DNA of 64,000 bases from Capilliphycus robustus (lineage in GTDB: Bacteria; Cyanobacteriota; Cyanobacteriia; Cyanobacteriales; Microcoleaceae), in assembly GCF_034932365.1 (NCBI RefSeq), contig NZ_JAYGHR010000064.1, forward strand, positions 95,195 to 159,194, read 5' to 3'. The position numbers and the translations under genes were made by a program. Below the pieces are notes generated by a model that searched no databases, was not told where the DNA came from, and was given only the letters and a program-made list of their open reading frames with translations. This document shows positions 43,511 through 52,003 of this stretch, in pieces (position 1 is the stretch's first letter; every line of letters begins with the position of its first letter).

Positions 43511-43566
43511 GGCTACCCCATCCCCCCTTTTGGTTCCCCCCTTAGAAAGAGGGGATAGGGGGGATG
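43511..43566. repeat. C/G-rich palindromic repeat interrupting tnpB
   Basis: CCCCATCCCCCCTTTTGG on the left pairs with the region ending AGAGGGGATAGGGGGGATG on the right. It is related to the copy at 8717-8776. The tnpB frame differs on its two sides. Confidence 0.75.
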
Positions 43567-43727
43567 CTTGAAACTTATCAGAAAACGTTAAATAGCGTCT
43601 ATCCTCTGAAAGTTGACCGCCCGTGCTTTTATACTCAACAGAAGCTCGAACCTGATATTTTTTAAATTTGGGAAATCCTTTCTTCCCCGGTATTTTTTGC
43701 CGACAATTTTGATAAAATCGCTCAATT

Positions 43728-43836
43728 TAAAACAGATAGGATAAGGATTTAACGGATTAAGCTATCTGTGAGATGCCAAGATCTATGGGTTTTACAGTTA
43801 AGTTAATCCGTTCTTCCGCTTCTCTATCCGTTTTTA
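43728..43836. mobile_element. MITE-like foldback repeat, copy B, with probable AATT target duplication
   Basis: A 109-bp unit starting TAAAACAGATAGG and ending TATCCGTTTTTA, flanked on both sides by AATT (43724-43727 and 43837-43840). Removing the unit and one AATT joins the tnpB codons for AWASI and ERFYQN in one frame. Its left arm (43731-43760) is the reverse complement of the right arm of copy C (51460-51489) at 29 of 30 positions. Confidence 0.85.
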
Positions 43837-44385
43837 AATTGATGCCCATGCTCTCTCCGCGTGCGCTTGTCGAGCCATAGAATTGAGTTTGTTCACCCAG
43901 GGAAAACTAGGATTGTCTGACAGCAGTTTGCAGTAGGCATAAGCGTCGTTACGACTTTTGATTTGACCGTCTATCCATGCTTTAATGATGCTATTACGGA
44001 CGAATCGACCTGTACGGATAGCTTCGTCTAGCCTTCTGTACTGGGCAACAGTTCCTTGTAGCTTCATTTCGTAGACAATCATGTTTATCATTGTCGAGCC
44101 ACGATAAACTATTGTAGCATAAAACAATCCGTCGTGAACGACCTTGCTCTAAACCTACTTTTTATTGGTAATTTTGCTGAATTGAGTTCACCATAACAGC
44201 TTAAAAATTGAACGGAAATCTCCCCCTTTGAAAAAACTTAATATCATTTTTCTAACTTTTACGGTAAAATAAGACATTATGGTAAAGTTGAGGCAAACTC
44301 TGGCTGTCAGACCCCCTACAATCAAAAGTCGGGCTGCTGAGTGAGCAGAACATCTGGAATTTAGCATTTTACCCCTTGACTCTCA

Positions 44386-47300
44386 ATGGTGAGTAAATCC
44401 CCGATTCTCAAAGCAATTCTCATCCTATTTGGGTTGTGGCTATTCGCTGATTTAGTCAGTCATATCCTAGCGGAAGGGTTTTGGTTTGAGGAATTGAACT
44501 ATTTATCAGTCTATTGGTTGCGCTTAACAACCCAAGCAATGCTTTGGTTCTTCGGCTTGACTGTAACCGCAGGTTTTCTCCTGGGAAATCAATTCATTGC
44601 CAACCGCTACAAATATCCTCCTTCCCCCACCCTAAAGCCTGATAAAATCCCCTTTTTCTCCCTAGAAAAACCGCCCTCTATTCCCGCATTAGAGTTTGGT
44701 TGGCTTCTCGGATTTGTGATCAGTTTATGCCTGTTGTTGGCTTTAGTTGTCTTACATTATGGACAAGTATTCAGTCAATATTGGCAACCCGATTTTACTC
44801 AACCCCTAGTCGCTCCTCAACTCCCTAATCGCTTTGATGTAGAACCTTTATTAAAGCTTACTCAACAGTTATTTTCTCAGTGGTGGTTATTTGGACTCTT
44901 CGCGGGTCTTGTAATATTATTAGTCGTTGAACTTGATTTTACCCTGATCGCGATCGCTATATTTCTGAGTTTAGGATTTGGTTTGGTTTTATCCAGCCAT
45001 TGGCCGAATATTCTGCAATATTTTCATCCAACCTCTTTTAATAAAGCTGATGATCTTTTTGGACAAGAAATTAGCTTTTATATCTTCACCTTACCTGCTG
45101 CACACCTCCTAGAATTCTGGCTCGTTGGGTTGTGTTTGTGTGGATTAGTCTCTTGTAGTTTAATTTATCTTCACTCCGGAAATAGCCTCAGCCAAGGGCG
45201 TTTTCCCGGTTTTTCCCAACCCCAACAGCGACACTTACACGCCCTGGGTGGAATGTTCATGCTGAGTGTTGCCTTCAAGCATTGGCTATCTCGATATGAA
45301 CTCCTTTATTCTAGACGAGGTGTCATTTTTGGTGCAGGCTATACCGATATTAATGTACAAGCTCCGGCTGACTTAATGTTATGTATTATCGCCGTGATCA
45401 TTGCAATTTTTCTATTATGGCAAGCCTTTTTCTCCGTCAAAGCCATTGAACCTTATATTGAAGTGGGTTTAAAGCTATTTAGTTTAAAGCTATTGAAGCG
45501 GCGTATTCGCCGACGCAAATTTTTTCCGAAGACTCAGACCCGATTATTTGCCGATAGCTATTCACTCCGAGCAATTTTAGGATGGTATTTAACCATTGCT
45601 TTTATTGCAGGTTGGTTATTACCCCAAACCGTACAACGCTTCATCGTACAACCCAACGAACTAGCACGAGAAGCCCCCTATATTGAACGGAGTATCAGCT
45701 ACACCCGACAAGCTTTTAACCTCGATGTCATTAACTCAAAAATCTTTCCCCTCGAAGGTGAACTTACTTACAATGACATTCAAAAAAATGATCTCACCAT
45801 CAAAAATATTCGTCTTTGGGATCAACGTCCCCTTCTACAAACCAACCGCCAGTTACAGCAAATTCGCTTATACTACGAATTTCCAGATGCCAATATTGAC
45901 CGCTACACCTTACTCAAAGCCCAAGCCGAACAAACCCCAATCGGTCGCACAGAAAAACAACAAGTTTTAATTTCAGCACGGGAGTTAAACTACGATGCCG
46001 TACCCGATGAAGCTCAAACTTGGGTGAACAAACATTTAGTTTACACTCATGGTTATGGTTTCACGTTATCTCCTGTCAATACCGTTGGCGAGGGAGGACT
46101 TCCAAATTATTTTGTTAGAGATATTGGTGCCGATCCAAAACTTGATCCGCAGAGTACCCTAGCTGTAGATCCACGAATTCAATATAGTATCCCTATCGGA
46201 AAACCACGTATTTATTATGGTGAACTCACCGAAACCGATGTGATGACTTCTACCCTAGTTGAGGAGTTAGATTATCCCGTCGGAAATGAGAATATTTATA
46301 ATACTTACGACGGTCAGGGTGGGATTACAATTGGTCAGGGATGGCGACGGTTACTGTTTGCTAAACATTTGAAAAACTGGCAAATGCTGTTTACCCGAAA
46401 TTTTTTACCGGATACAAAGTTACTCTTTCGTCGCAACATCAAAGAACGAGTAAAAATGCTAGCACCTTTTTTGCGCTACGATAGCGATCCCTATTTAGTG
46501 GTTGCGGATGCCAATTTTAACGAGTCTCAACCTCAAGAAGAATTAACCCCCCCTAACTATTTGTATTGGATTATTGATGCTTATACAACAAGCGATCGCT
46601 ATCCCTATTCTGACCCTGGAAACGGTGAATTTAACTATATTCGCAACTCCGTTAAAGTCGTCGTTGATGCTTACAATGGTAAGGTTCGCTTTTACTATTT
46701 AGATAACCCAGAAGATCCGATTTTAACCACTTGGCGAAAAATATTCCCTGATTTGTTTAAGCCCATTCAACAAATGCCGGGAAGCCTCTATGCACATATT
46801 CGCTATCCCTTTGATTTATTCAAAGTTCAATCCGAACAATTATTGACGTATCATATGGATGATGTGCGAGTCTTTTATAATCGAGAAGACCAATGGCGAA
46901 TTCCCAAAGAAATTTATGCGAATGAAGCGCAATCGGTAGAACCGTACTATCTAATTATGCGGCTTCCTGAAGAAAGCAGTGAAGAATTTATTCTGCTACA
47001 ACCGTTTACACCTGCCAGTCGAATTAACTTAGTCGCTTGGATGGCAGCTCGCTCCGATATTCAACAATATGGTAAACTATTATTATATCGTTTTCCCAAG
47101 CAAGAATTAATTTTCGGCCCCGAACAAGTGGAAGCCTTGATTAATCAAACGCCCGAAATTTCTGAACAAATTTCCCTTTGGAGTCGCCAAGGTTCACGAG
47201 TCGTACAGGGAAATTTATTAGTCATTCCGATTGAAAGATCATTGCTTTATGTCGAACCGCTCTATTTAGAAGCGACTGAAAACAGCCTCCCGACACTCGC

Positions 47301-47442
47301 CCGCGTGATTGTTTTTTATAACAATAGAATTGTCATGAGGCCTAGTTTACAACAAGCCTTAGAAGATATTTTTAAGGCGGAACCCGCATCGATTCCAATT
47401 AACGTTCCACCTCCCACAGATGTGGATATTCTTGAAAATTAA
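44386..47442 (+). CDS. UPF0182 family large membrane protein
   Basis: A 1018-aa protein. Residues 1-430 hold about seven hydrophobic helices (for example ILILFGLWLFADLVSHIL near the start). The remaining region is a large soluble, probably extracytoplasmic, domain containing the family blocks YIERSISYTRQAFNLD, GGLPNYFVRDIG and YLIMRLPEE. The protein covers the full family length. Its function is not known. The ATG at 44386 lacks a clear Shine-Dalgarno; a GTG follows immediately. It is convergent with the creatininase gene, with 12 bp between stops. Confidence 0.92.
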   Translation: MVSKSPILKAILILFGLWLFADLVSHILAEGFWFEELNYLSVYWLRLTTQAMLWFFGLTVTAGFLLGNQFIANRYKYPPSPTLKPDKIPFFSLEKPPSIPALEFGWLLGFVISLCLLLALVVLHYGQVFSQYWQPDFTQPLVAPQLPNRFDVEPLLKLTQQLFSQWWLFGLFAGLVILLVVELDFTLIAIAIFLSLGFGLVLSSHWPNILQYFHPTSFNKADDLFGQEISFYIFTLPAAHLLEFWLVGLCLCGLVSCSLIYLHSGNSLSQGRFPGFSQPQQRHLHALGGMFMLSVAFKHWLSRYELLYSRRGVIFGAGYTDINVQAPADLMLCIIAVIIAIFLLWQAFFSVKAIEPYIEVGLKLFSLKLLKRRIRRRKFFPKTQTRLFADSYSLRAILGWYLTIAFIAGWLLPQTVQRFIVQPNELAREAPYIERSISYTRQAFNLDVINSKIFPLEGELTYNDIQKNDLTIKNIRLWDQRPLLQTNRQLQQIRLYYEFPDANIDRYTLLKAQAEQTPIGRTEKQQVLISARELNYDAVPDEAQTWVNKHLVYTHGYGFTLSPVNTVGEGGLPNYFVRDIGADPKLDPQSTLAVDPRIQYSIPIGKPRIYYGELTETDVMTSTLVEELDYPVGNENIYNTYDGQGGITIGQGWRRLLFAKHLKNWQMLFTRNFLPDTKLLFRRNIKERVKMLAPFLRYDSDPYLVVADANFNESQPQEELTPPNYLYWIIDAYTTSDRYPYSDPGNGEFNYIRNSVKVVVDAYNGKVRFYYLDNPEDPILTTWRKIFPDLFKPIQQMPGSLYAHIRYPFDLFKVQSEQLLTYHMDDVRVFYNREDQWRIPKEIYANEAQSVEPYYLIMRLPEESSEEFILLQPFTPASRINLVAWMAARSDIQQYGKLLLYRFPKQELIFGPEQVEALINQTPEISEQISLWSRQGSRVVQGNLLVIPIERSLLYVEPLYLEATENSLPTLARVIVFYNNRIVMRPSLQQALEDIFKAEPASIPINVPPPTDVDILEN

Positions 47443-47454
47443 TCTCAACTGTTT

Positions 47455-48201
47455 TTAAGTGGGATTCACGAATTCTAGATAGCTCTGACTCAGGTCTTTG
47501 ACAGCAAGTTCATAGAGTTGTTTTCCATGTTCAGGAGTAGCTAATGCTGGGTTTGATCCCATCCGACCATCGGGATAATGACGGCGAAAATCAGCCGCCC
47601 CGTAAATTGGATAACCTTTAGCCACTTCTTCCGATAAGGTCGCCTGTTTGATGGCTTCAGGATAAAGATATTGCGTCACAGCCACTTCACTGGGGGTTGC
47701 GTGAGACCCTTCTTGATCGCCGTAAAGTTCCTTGGCGAGTTTGTAAACCGATCTACACATGAACCAATTTCCCACCTGACATTGTACAAGATTCGCGTTG
47801 GGGAGTTGCAGGTCCCCAAGATGGGCGTAAGTCTCAGCAAAAGCGGCTTTCAAGGTGGCAATATTTCCCCCGTGACCGTTGATGAAGAAAAATTTGTTAA
47901 AACCATGTCTCGCCAAAGATGTGATATAATCAGTGATTACGTTAATTAACGTGCTAGGTCGGAAGCTAATAGTCCCAGGAAAAGCCATGTGGTGAAGTGC
48001 CATTCCCACATTGAGAGTCGGGCTAACGATAGCATGGGTTGCTTCTCCGGTTCCTCGTGCGATCGCTTCAGCACAAATCGCATCGGTGCCAATCAGTCCA
48101 GTCGGCCCATGTTGCTCAGTCGAACCAATGGGGAGAATAATCCCAGTTGAGTGGGATAAATAGGTTTCGACCTCGGGCCAGGTACTTAAATGGAGTAACA
48201 T
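47455..48201 (-). CDS. Creatininase family protein (amidohydrolase)
   Basis: A 248-aa metal-dependent amidohydrolase-fold protein. LPIGSTEQHGPTGLIGTDA holds the Glu-His-Asp metal ligands, FFINGHGGNIATL the central His, and GSHATPSEVAVTQ the C-terminal Glu region, all as in creatininase and MftE-type proteins. No creatine pathway genes are nearby, so the substrate is more likely another cyclic or peptide amide. Its start is divergent from the Pho-box region; whether it belongs to the Pho regulon is not clear. Confidence 0.9.
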   Translation of the reverse strand: MLLHLSTWPEVETYLSHSTGIILPIGSTEQHGPTGLIGTDAICAEAIARGTGEATHAIVSPTLNVGMALHHMAFPGTISFRPSTLINVITDYITSLARHGFNKFFFINGHGGNIATLKAAFAETYAHLGDLQLPNANLVQCQVGNWFMCRSVYKLAKELYGDQEGSHATPSEVAVTQYLYPEAIKQATLSEEVAKGYPIYGAADFRRHYPDGRMGSNPALATPEHGKQLYELAVKDLSQSYLEFVNPT

Positions 48202-48338
48202 TATATGAAGTTAAAGAGGTTAAACAGTGGGCTGTCAATTCAAGTGTTAAGTTCGGTTTACACCAGATGGGCGCAACAGTCAAGTCGGCTGGATTGAACC
48301 CCAAGCCCAGCTCAGAACGGTTTAACCCTTGATAATAA

Positions 48339-48379
48339 CTTAACCTAATCATTACCAACAGTTTACCTAACCTTAACCT
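48339..48379 (+). promoter_or_regulatory. Pho box: four 8-bp repeats with 3-bp spacers
   Basis: CTTAACCT (48339-48346), CATTACCA (48350-48357), GTTTACCT (48361-48368) and CTTAACCT (48372-48379) follow each other at an exact 11-bp period. This is the arrangement of the cyanobacterial SphR/PhoB box (CTTAACCT-like octamers spaced by three bases). It lies 65 bp before the 53-aa ORF and about 1.1 kb before phoX, and predicts phosphate-starvation induction of this block. Confidence 0.85.
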
Positions 48380-48443
48380 TCCACCCATACAATCAAAGCT
48401 ATATCCCCTTTATTAATCCGACCGAGCCTATTTGGAGTAGATA

Positions 48444-48605
48444 ATGTTTAGAAAGCTCGCATCGCACTTAGTAGATGAGCGAGTAAAAGGCTTATGGCTC
48501 ACTTTTGTGAGTGGGGATTTTCAACCTGTTTTACCCCTGTTCTCTCAATGTGGGCCGATTGATCAATGGCAGCATATCTACGTTGGATGGATTGTCAAGA
48601 ATTAA
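48444..48605 (+). CDS. 53-aa protein downstream of the Pho box
   Basis: An ORF of 53 codons beginning MFRKLASHLVDERVKG and ending QHIYVGWIVKN, with GGAG seven bases before its ATG. It starts 65 bp after the Pho box and ends 85 bp before the response-regulator gene on the same strand. I recognise no family. It is slightly hydrophobic with no clear membrane helix. The ribosome binding site and position make it a credible small gene, but there is no homology evidence available to me. Confidence 0.5.
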   Translation: MFRKLASHLVDERVKGLWLTFVSGDFQPVLPLFSQCGPIDQWQHIYVGWIVKN

Positions 48606-48690
48606 CTTTCCTTAAAAGTCACTCAGCCTAAAAGTTAAGTCTGATTAAAATGACAATTCCACACCATCCAACCAGTAGGAACTGATATTT

Positions 48691-49431
48691 ATGTTTTCCC
48701 CCGACTTAGGCAAGAGTTCTCATCGTTCTGACCTAAGATATACAGGTCAAATCTTGTTACTTGAACATGAAGAACCCTGGCGGGATATCCTGTCTTTAGC
48801 CCTCAAAGAACACGGCTATACTGTTGTGATTGCTTTAGACGGACGCGAAGCTCTCCCAGCCGTTCATAGTCCCTCATCTAAGATGAGTGAATTTCCATTC
48901 AACCTTTTGATTCTAGATGCTGTCAATGGTCTTGATCTGTGCCGAATGTTACGGCATCAAGGCAACCCCGTCCCCATTTTAATCATTGGAACAAAAGAAA
49001 CAGCAAATAACTGTGCTTTTTACCTGGAAGCGGGAGCAGATGACTATCTAAGCAAACCATTTGGAATGAGAGAATTTATCGCCAGATGTCGCGCTCTCAT
49101 GCGTCGTCAACGCTTGTGTCAGCTTCCGGGACCAGTAATGTTGCAATACAAAGATATTATCCTCTATCAAGAAGAATGCCGGGTTGTGGCTCGGGGTGAA
49201 GAAGTGAAGCTTTCCCCCAAACAATTCCGCTTGTTAGAACTATTTATGAGTTATCCCCGGCGAGTTTGGTCTCGTGAACAGTTACTCGATTTGATTTGGG
49301 GACCTGATTTTATTGGAGATAGCAAAACCGTTGATGTTCATATTCGCTGGTTGCGAGAAAAACTAGAAATTGACCCCAGTAACCCCGAATATATTGTAAC
49401 CGTGCGCGGCTTTGGATATCGGTTTGGATAG
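48691..49431 (+). CDS. OmpR/PhoB-family response regulator, atypical receiver
   Basis: A 246-aa DNA-binding regulator. The receiver (about 20-140) has the phospho-acceptor region NLLILDAVNGLDLC, the Thr position in ILIIGTKE and the conserved Lys in DYLSKPF. The usual acidic pair after the first strand is EHEE, a departure from the canonical DD/ED. The C-terminal winged helix is typical: LSPKQFRLLELFM, VWSREQLLDLIWG, TVDVHIRWLREKLE. Preceded by AGGA ten bases before the ATG. Lying between a Pho box and phoX it could control phosphate genes, but SphR identity is not established. Confidence 0.87.
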   Translation: MFSPDLGKSSHRSDLRYTGQILLLEHEEPWRDILSLALKEHGYTVVIALDGREALPAVHSPSSKMSEFPFNLLILDAVNGLDLCRMLRHQGNPVPILIIGTKETANNCAFYLEAGADDYLSKPFGMREFIARCRALMRRQRLCQLPGPVMLQYKDIILYQEECRVVARGEEVKLSPKQFRLLELFMSYPRRVWSREQLLDLIWGPDFIGDSKTVDVHIRWLREKLEIDPSNPEYIVTVRGFGYRFG

Positions 49432-49519
49432 GCTAGAACCTTGAGTGGCAAAAACCCATTGATCATCGTTAAAATAATCAATGGTTAGATTGCCAGCTTC
49501 TACCTTCCTCTAATATTTT

Positions 49520-51169
49520 ATGAGACTAAAACGACGAGAATTTTTGCTATTCCTCGGTGCTAGCTTAACGACAGCTAGCTTGAGTTCTTGTGAAGATAAA
49601 AATCTTCCCCTTGACCCCAAATCTTCCCTCAAACCCCCTAAAACTCCCTTGAGTTTTAAACCCGTAAAAGGGCCGATGCCGTTAGCAACAGATTACGCAG
49701 AAACTCAAGTTGGAGAATGGGTTCCTATTAGCACAGTTTCAGCTTCAGAACAACAAATTAAAGCCTATAAAACCTATGAAATTGTTGATGATCTCGTTCT
49801 TCCAGAAGGGTTTACATATGACCTAATTGCGGCTTGGGGTGATCCAGTCGGTGATTCTCGGTTTGGCTACAATAATGATTATTTATCCTTCATCGAAACG
49901 AGTGAAAATGAAGGATATTTAACCGTCAATTTTGAGTATATTAGTTCAGAAACTTGGGTGCAAACCTACGAAAAAGTCATCGGCAAAACCTTACCGATTA
50001 AAAGCATTGAAGCGGCTCTAAAAGCCGAGAAAAAACCCAAAATAAATGCCTTTGCATTGCCCGCCAATAACCCCGTGCGCCAAGCCATTCGAGAACTATC
50101 CGAACAAGGGTTAATCGACATGGGAATCGGTGTTATTTCCATTCGTCGGAACTCAGAAGGCAAATGGGAACGCACCTACTCAGCCGAAGATCGACGGATT
50201 ACCGGAATTTCGGGTTGGAAAGATCGCCGTTACCTAAAGTCAACGGGGCCAGCCGCGGCCGTATTTCGCAAAAAAGGTAAAGGTTATAATGACCGCTTAG
50301 GCGATCGCATTATTGGCAGCTTTGGCAATTGTGCAGGGGGAACCACCCCTTGGGGAACAGTGTTTAGTGCCGAAGAAAACTTTCAAACCCATGTTCCTGA
50401 ACCCGTCTACCCCGATGGAACTTCTGTTGATCCGAGTAAGAACCCCTTTTCAGGAAGTTTAGATGGGTTGGGTAATGTGTTCGGATTAGCGGGAAATAAA
50501 TATGGTTGGATGGTGGAAGTTGATCCAGCAAATCGTAATGATTATGGGACGAAGCATACCTGGTTAGGTCGTTATCGTCACGAAGCCGTAGGAATTCGGG
50601 TAGAAGCGGGTAAACCCTTGGCATTTTATTCGGGCTGCGATCGCCGAGGCGGACACGTTTATAAGTACGTGAGTCAAGATCGCGTTAAAGACCCCAAAGA
50701 TCAAGCCAATTCTCGCTTACTCGAACAAGGAATGCTCTATGCAGCGAAATTTAATGAAGATGGGACAGGTCGTTGGATTGCTTTAAAAGCGAATACACCC
50801 GTTAATCCCGATTTACCCAGTGTTCATGTCGGGGGAAAGATCAGTTTACCCAAACGACCCGAAGGCGGCGCTGTCGTGGCGGTAAAAGATTCCGAAGCGA
50901 TCGCATTCAAACAGCAGTATAAAACCTTAGCCGATTTATATGAAGGGGAAAATCCCGAAGAAGTTCAGGGTGCCATCTTAATCGATGCTCATTTAGCCGC
51001 CAGTGCAGTGGGAGCCACTTGTACAGCCCGTCCCGAAGATACAGACATTGCGCCGGATGGTTCCTTATTTATTGCCTTTACCTCGGGTTCTGGGGATGAC
51101 AAAACTGGAGGCCCAGACCAACGGGTGTTTAAAAGTCCAACTGGGGAAACCGCCTATGAGTATGGTTGG
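49520..51169 (+). CDS. phoX: PhoX-type alkaline phosphatase, 5' exon (split by group II intron)
   Basis: DUF839/PhoX family phosphatase, a secreted calcium- and iron-dependent phosphomonoesterase used in phosphate starvation. The N-terminus MRLKRREFLLFLGASLTTA carries a twin-arginine motif and a possible lipobox (LSSC). The family block GNCAGGTTPWGTVFSAEENF (as NCAGGTTPWGT plus EEN) supplies metal ligands. The exon ends after TAT GGT TGG at 51169. The frame runs 14 codons into the intron to a stop at 51211, so an unspliced transcript gives a truncated 563-aa protein. Spliced to the 3' exon it gives 747 aa, the normal family length. Confidence 0.9.
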
Positions 51170-51380
51170 GTGCGATTCGTTTGGTATAAACCAACACATC
51201 TAATGTGTTAGGGGGACTACCAGCAAGGATGTTAATCCTTGACAACTAAGTGTTTATGCAGGTGTAAGTAACATCAATAGGATTGTTACCCAGTCCTGCC
51301 CCACAGGTGCAGTGGTGACAGCATCATCCCTTCGGTAGCGACTAGCCATCAATCCGAAAAGCGGGATGAAAAGGAGGTAA

Positions 51381-51494
51381 AAAGAAACGGATAGGGAAGG
51401 CCGAAGTTCGGATTAAGTTATCAGTAGGACAGCATAAATCTCTGATACTCACAGTTAAGTTAATCCGTTAAATCCTTATCCCATCTGTTTTCAA
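51381..51494. mobile_element. MITE-like foldback repeat, copy C, inside the intron
   Basis: A 114-bp unit from AAAGAAACGGATAGGG to CCATCTGTTTTCAA. The right arm TTAATCCGTTAAATCC..CTGTT (51460-51489) matches the inverted left arm of copy B. It lies in the 5' ribozyme region of the intron. It differs from copy D at only about four positions. Confidence 0.85.
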
Positions 51495-51626
51495 AACTGG
51501 TAGCCTAAACCGGAATCCCTTTGAGCAAAGTACCCATGAGTAACGTGCATTGAAGATGTGTTTAAAACGTCGATAACTCGAACCAGCTAAATAAGGCTGA
51601 TAAGCTGGAACCAAAAGGTAAAGGAT

Positions 51627-51740
51627 AAAGAAACGGATAGAAAAGGCCGAAGTTCGGATTAAGTTATCGGTAGGACAGCATAAATCTCTGATACCCACAG
51701 TTAAGTTAATCCGTTAAATCCTTATCCCATCTGTTTTCAA
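51627..51740. mobile_element. MITE-like foldback repeat, copy D, inside the intron
   Basis: A second 114-bp copy, nearly identical to copy C and in the same orientation, ending 15 bp before the candidate EBS1. The sequence between C and D is not repeated, so this is not a simple tandem duplication of a larger segment. Confidence 0.85.
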
Positions 51741-52003
51741 TAGGGAGTTGGCAATCCAACCGCGACCAACAAGCACTTCCCATAAACCCGGCGTATAGCA
51801 TCACTCTAAAGGTACATAAACATAAACACTTGGAACGAAGTAACCTCTAGTAAGCTCTTGAAACGGTCGATTTTTCAAGTAGGTGCTAACCGGATGCTGC
51901 TAGTAGGAAAGATGATGTAAAAAGCAAATGCTAGAAGTAATTTTCTAGATAAGCTGACGTACATCCGATGAATTGGAAGATAGAGACTTAAGTAGGAGTA
52001 CAA

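Larger units (their letters stand above)
42765..44082 (-). pseudogene. tnpB: tnpB remnant broken by repeat insertions
   Basis: Three collinear pieces of one RNA-guided TnpB nuclease. The N-terminal part (about 43841-44082) reads MIVYEMKLQGTVAQYRR to AERAWASI. The middle part (about 43567-43723) reads ERFYQNCRQKIPGKKGF to TFSDKFQ. The C-terminal part (42765-43510) resumes at RDLHFYQLQQIKRVRVIRR and includes GLDVGLNYFY (catalytic Asp), VAIENLRI (Glu), the zinc finger CSNCGE..CPHCGY and DRDENAA. A foldback repeat separates pieces one and two, a C/G palindrome with a frameshift separates two and three, and a third palindrome adds about 15 residues (GGAGAEPASAHRAPSH) in frame. It cannot make an intact protein. 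Confidence 0.88.
42525..44145 (-). mobile_element. Decayed IS200/IS605-type (TnpB-only) element
   Basis: The right end reads, on the plus strand, TTGACATCCTCTCCGCC with a hairpin (CTCCGCC/GGACGGAG region, 42531-42558). It matches the end of the second element at 62835 (TTGACATCCTCCCCG). The left end is less sure; a GTCGTGAACGAC hairpin at 44131-44142 just before the tnpB start is my best guess. No tnpA is present. The element carries a broken tnpB and four repeat insertions. Confidence 0.75.

Noticed and set aside
51450..51460. GATACTC in copy C as a possible EBS2 pairing with GAGTAT in the exon
   Set aside because: It lies within an inserted repeat, and the equivalent bases in copy D differ, so it is likely coincidental.
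51468..51698. 76-codon open frame on the minus strand upstream of the maturase
   Set aside because: Built from foldback copies C and D and ribozyme sequence; no ribosome binding site or homology.
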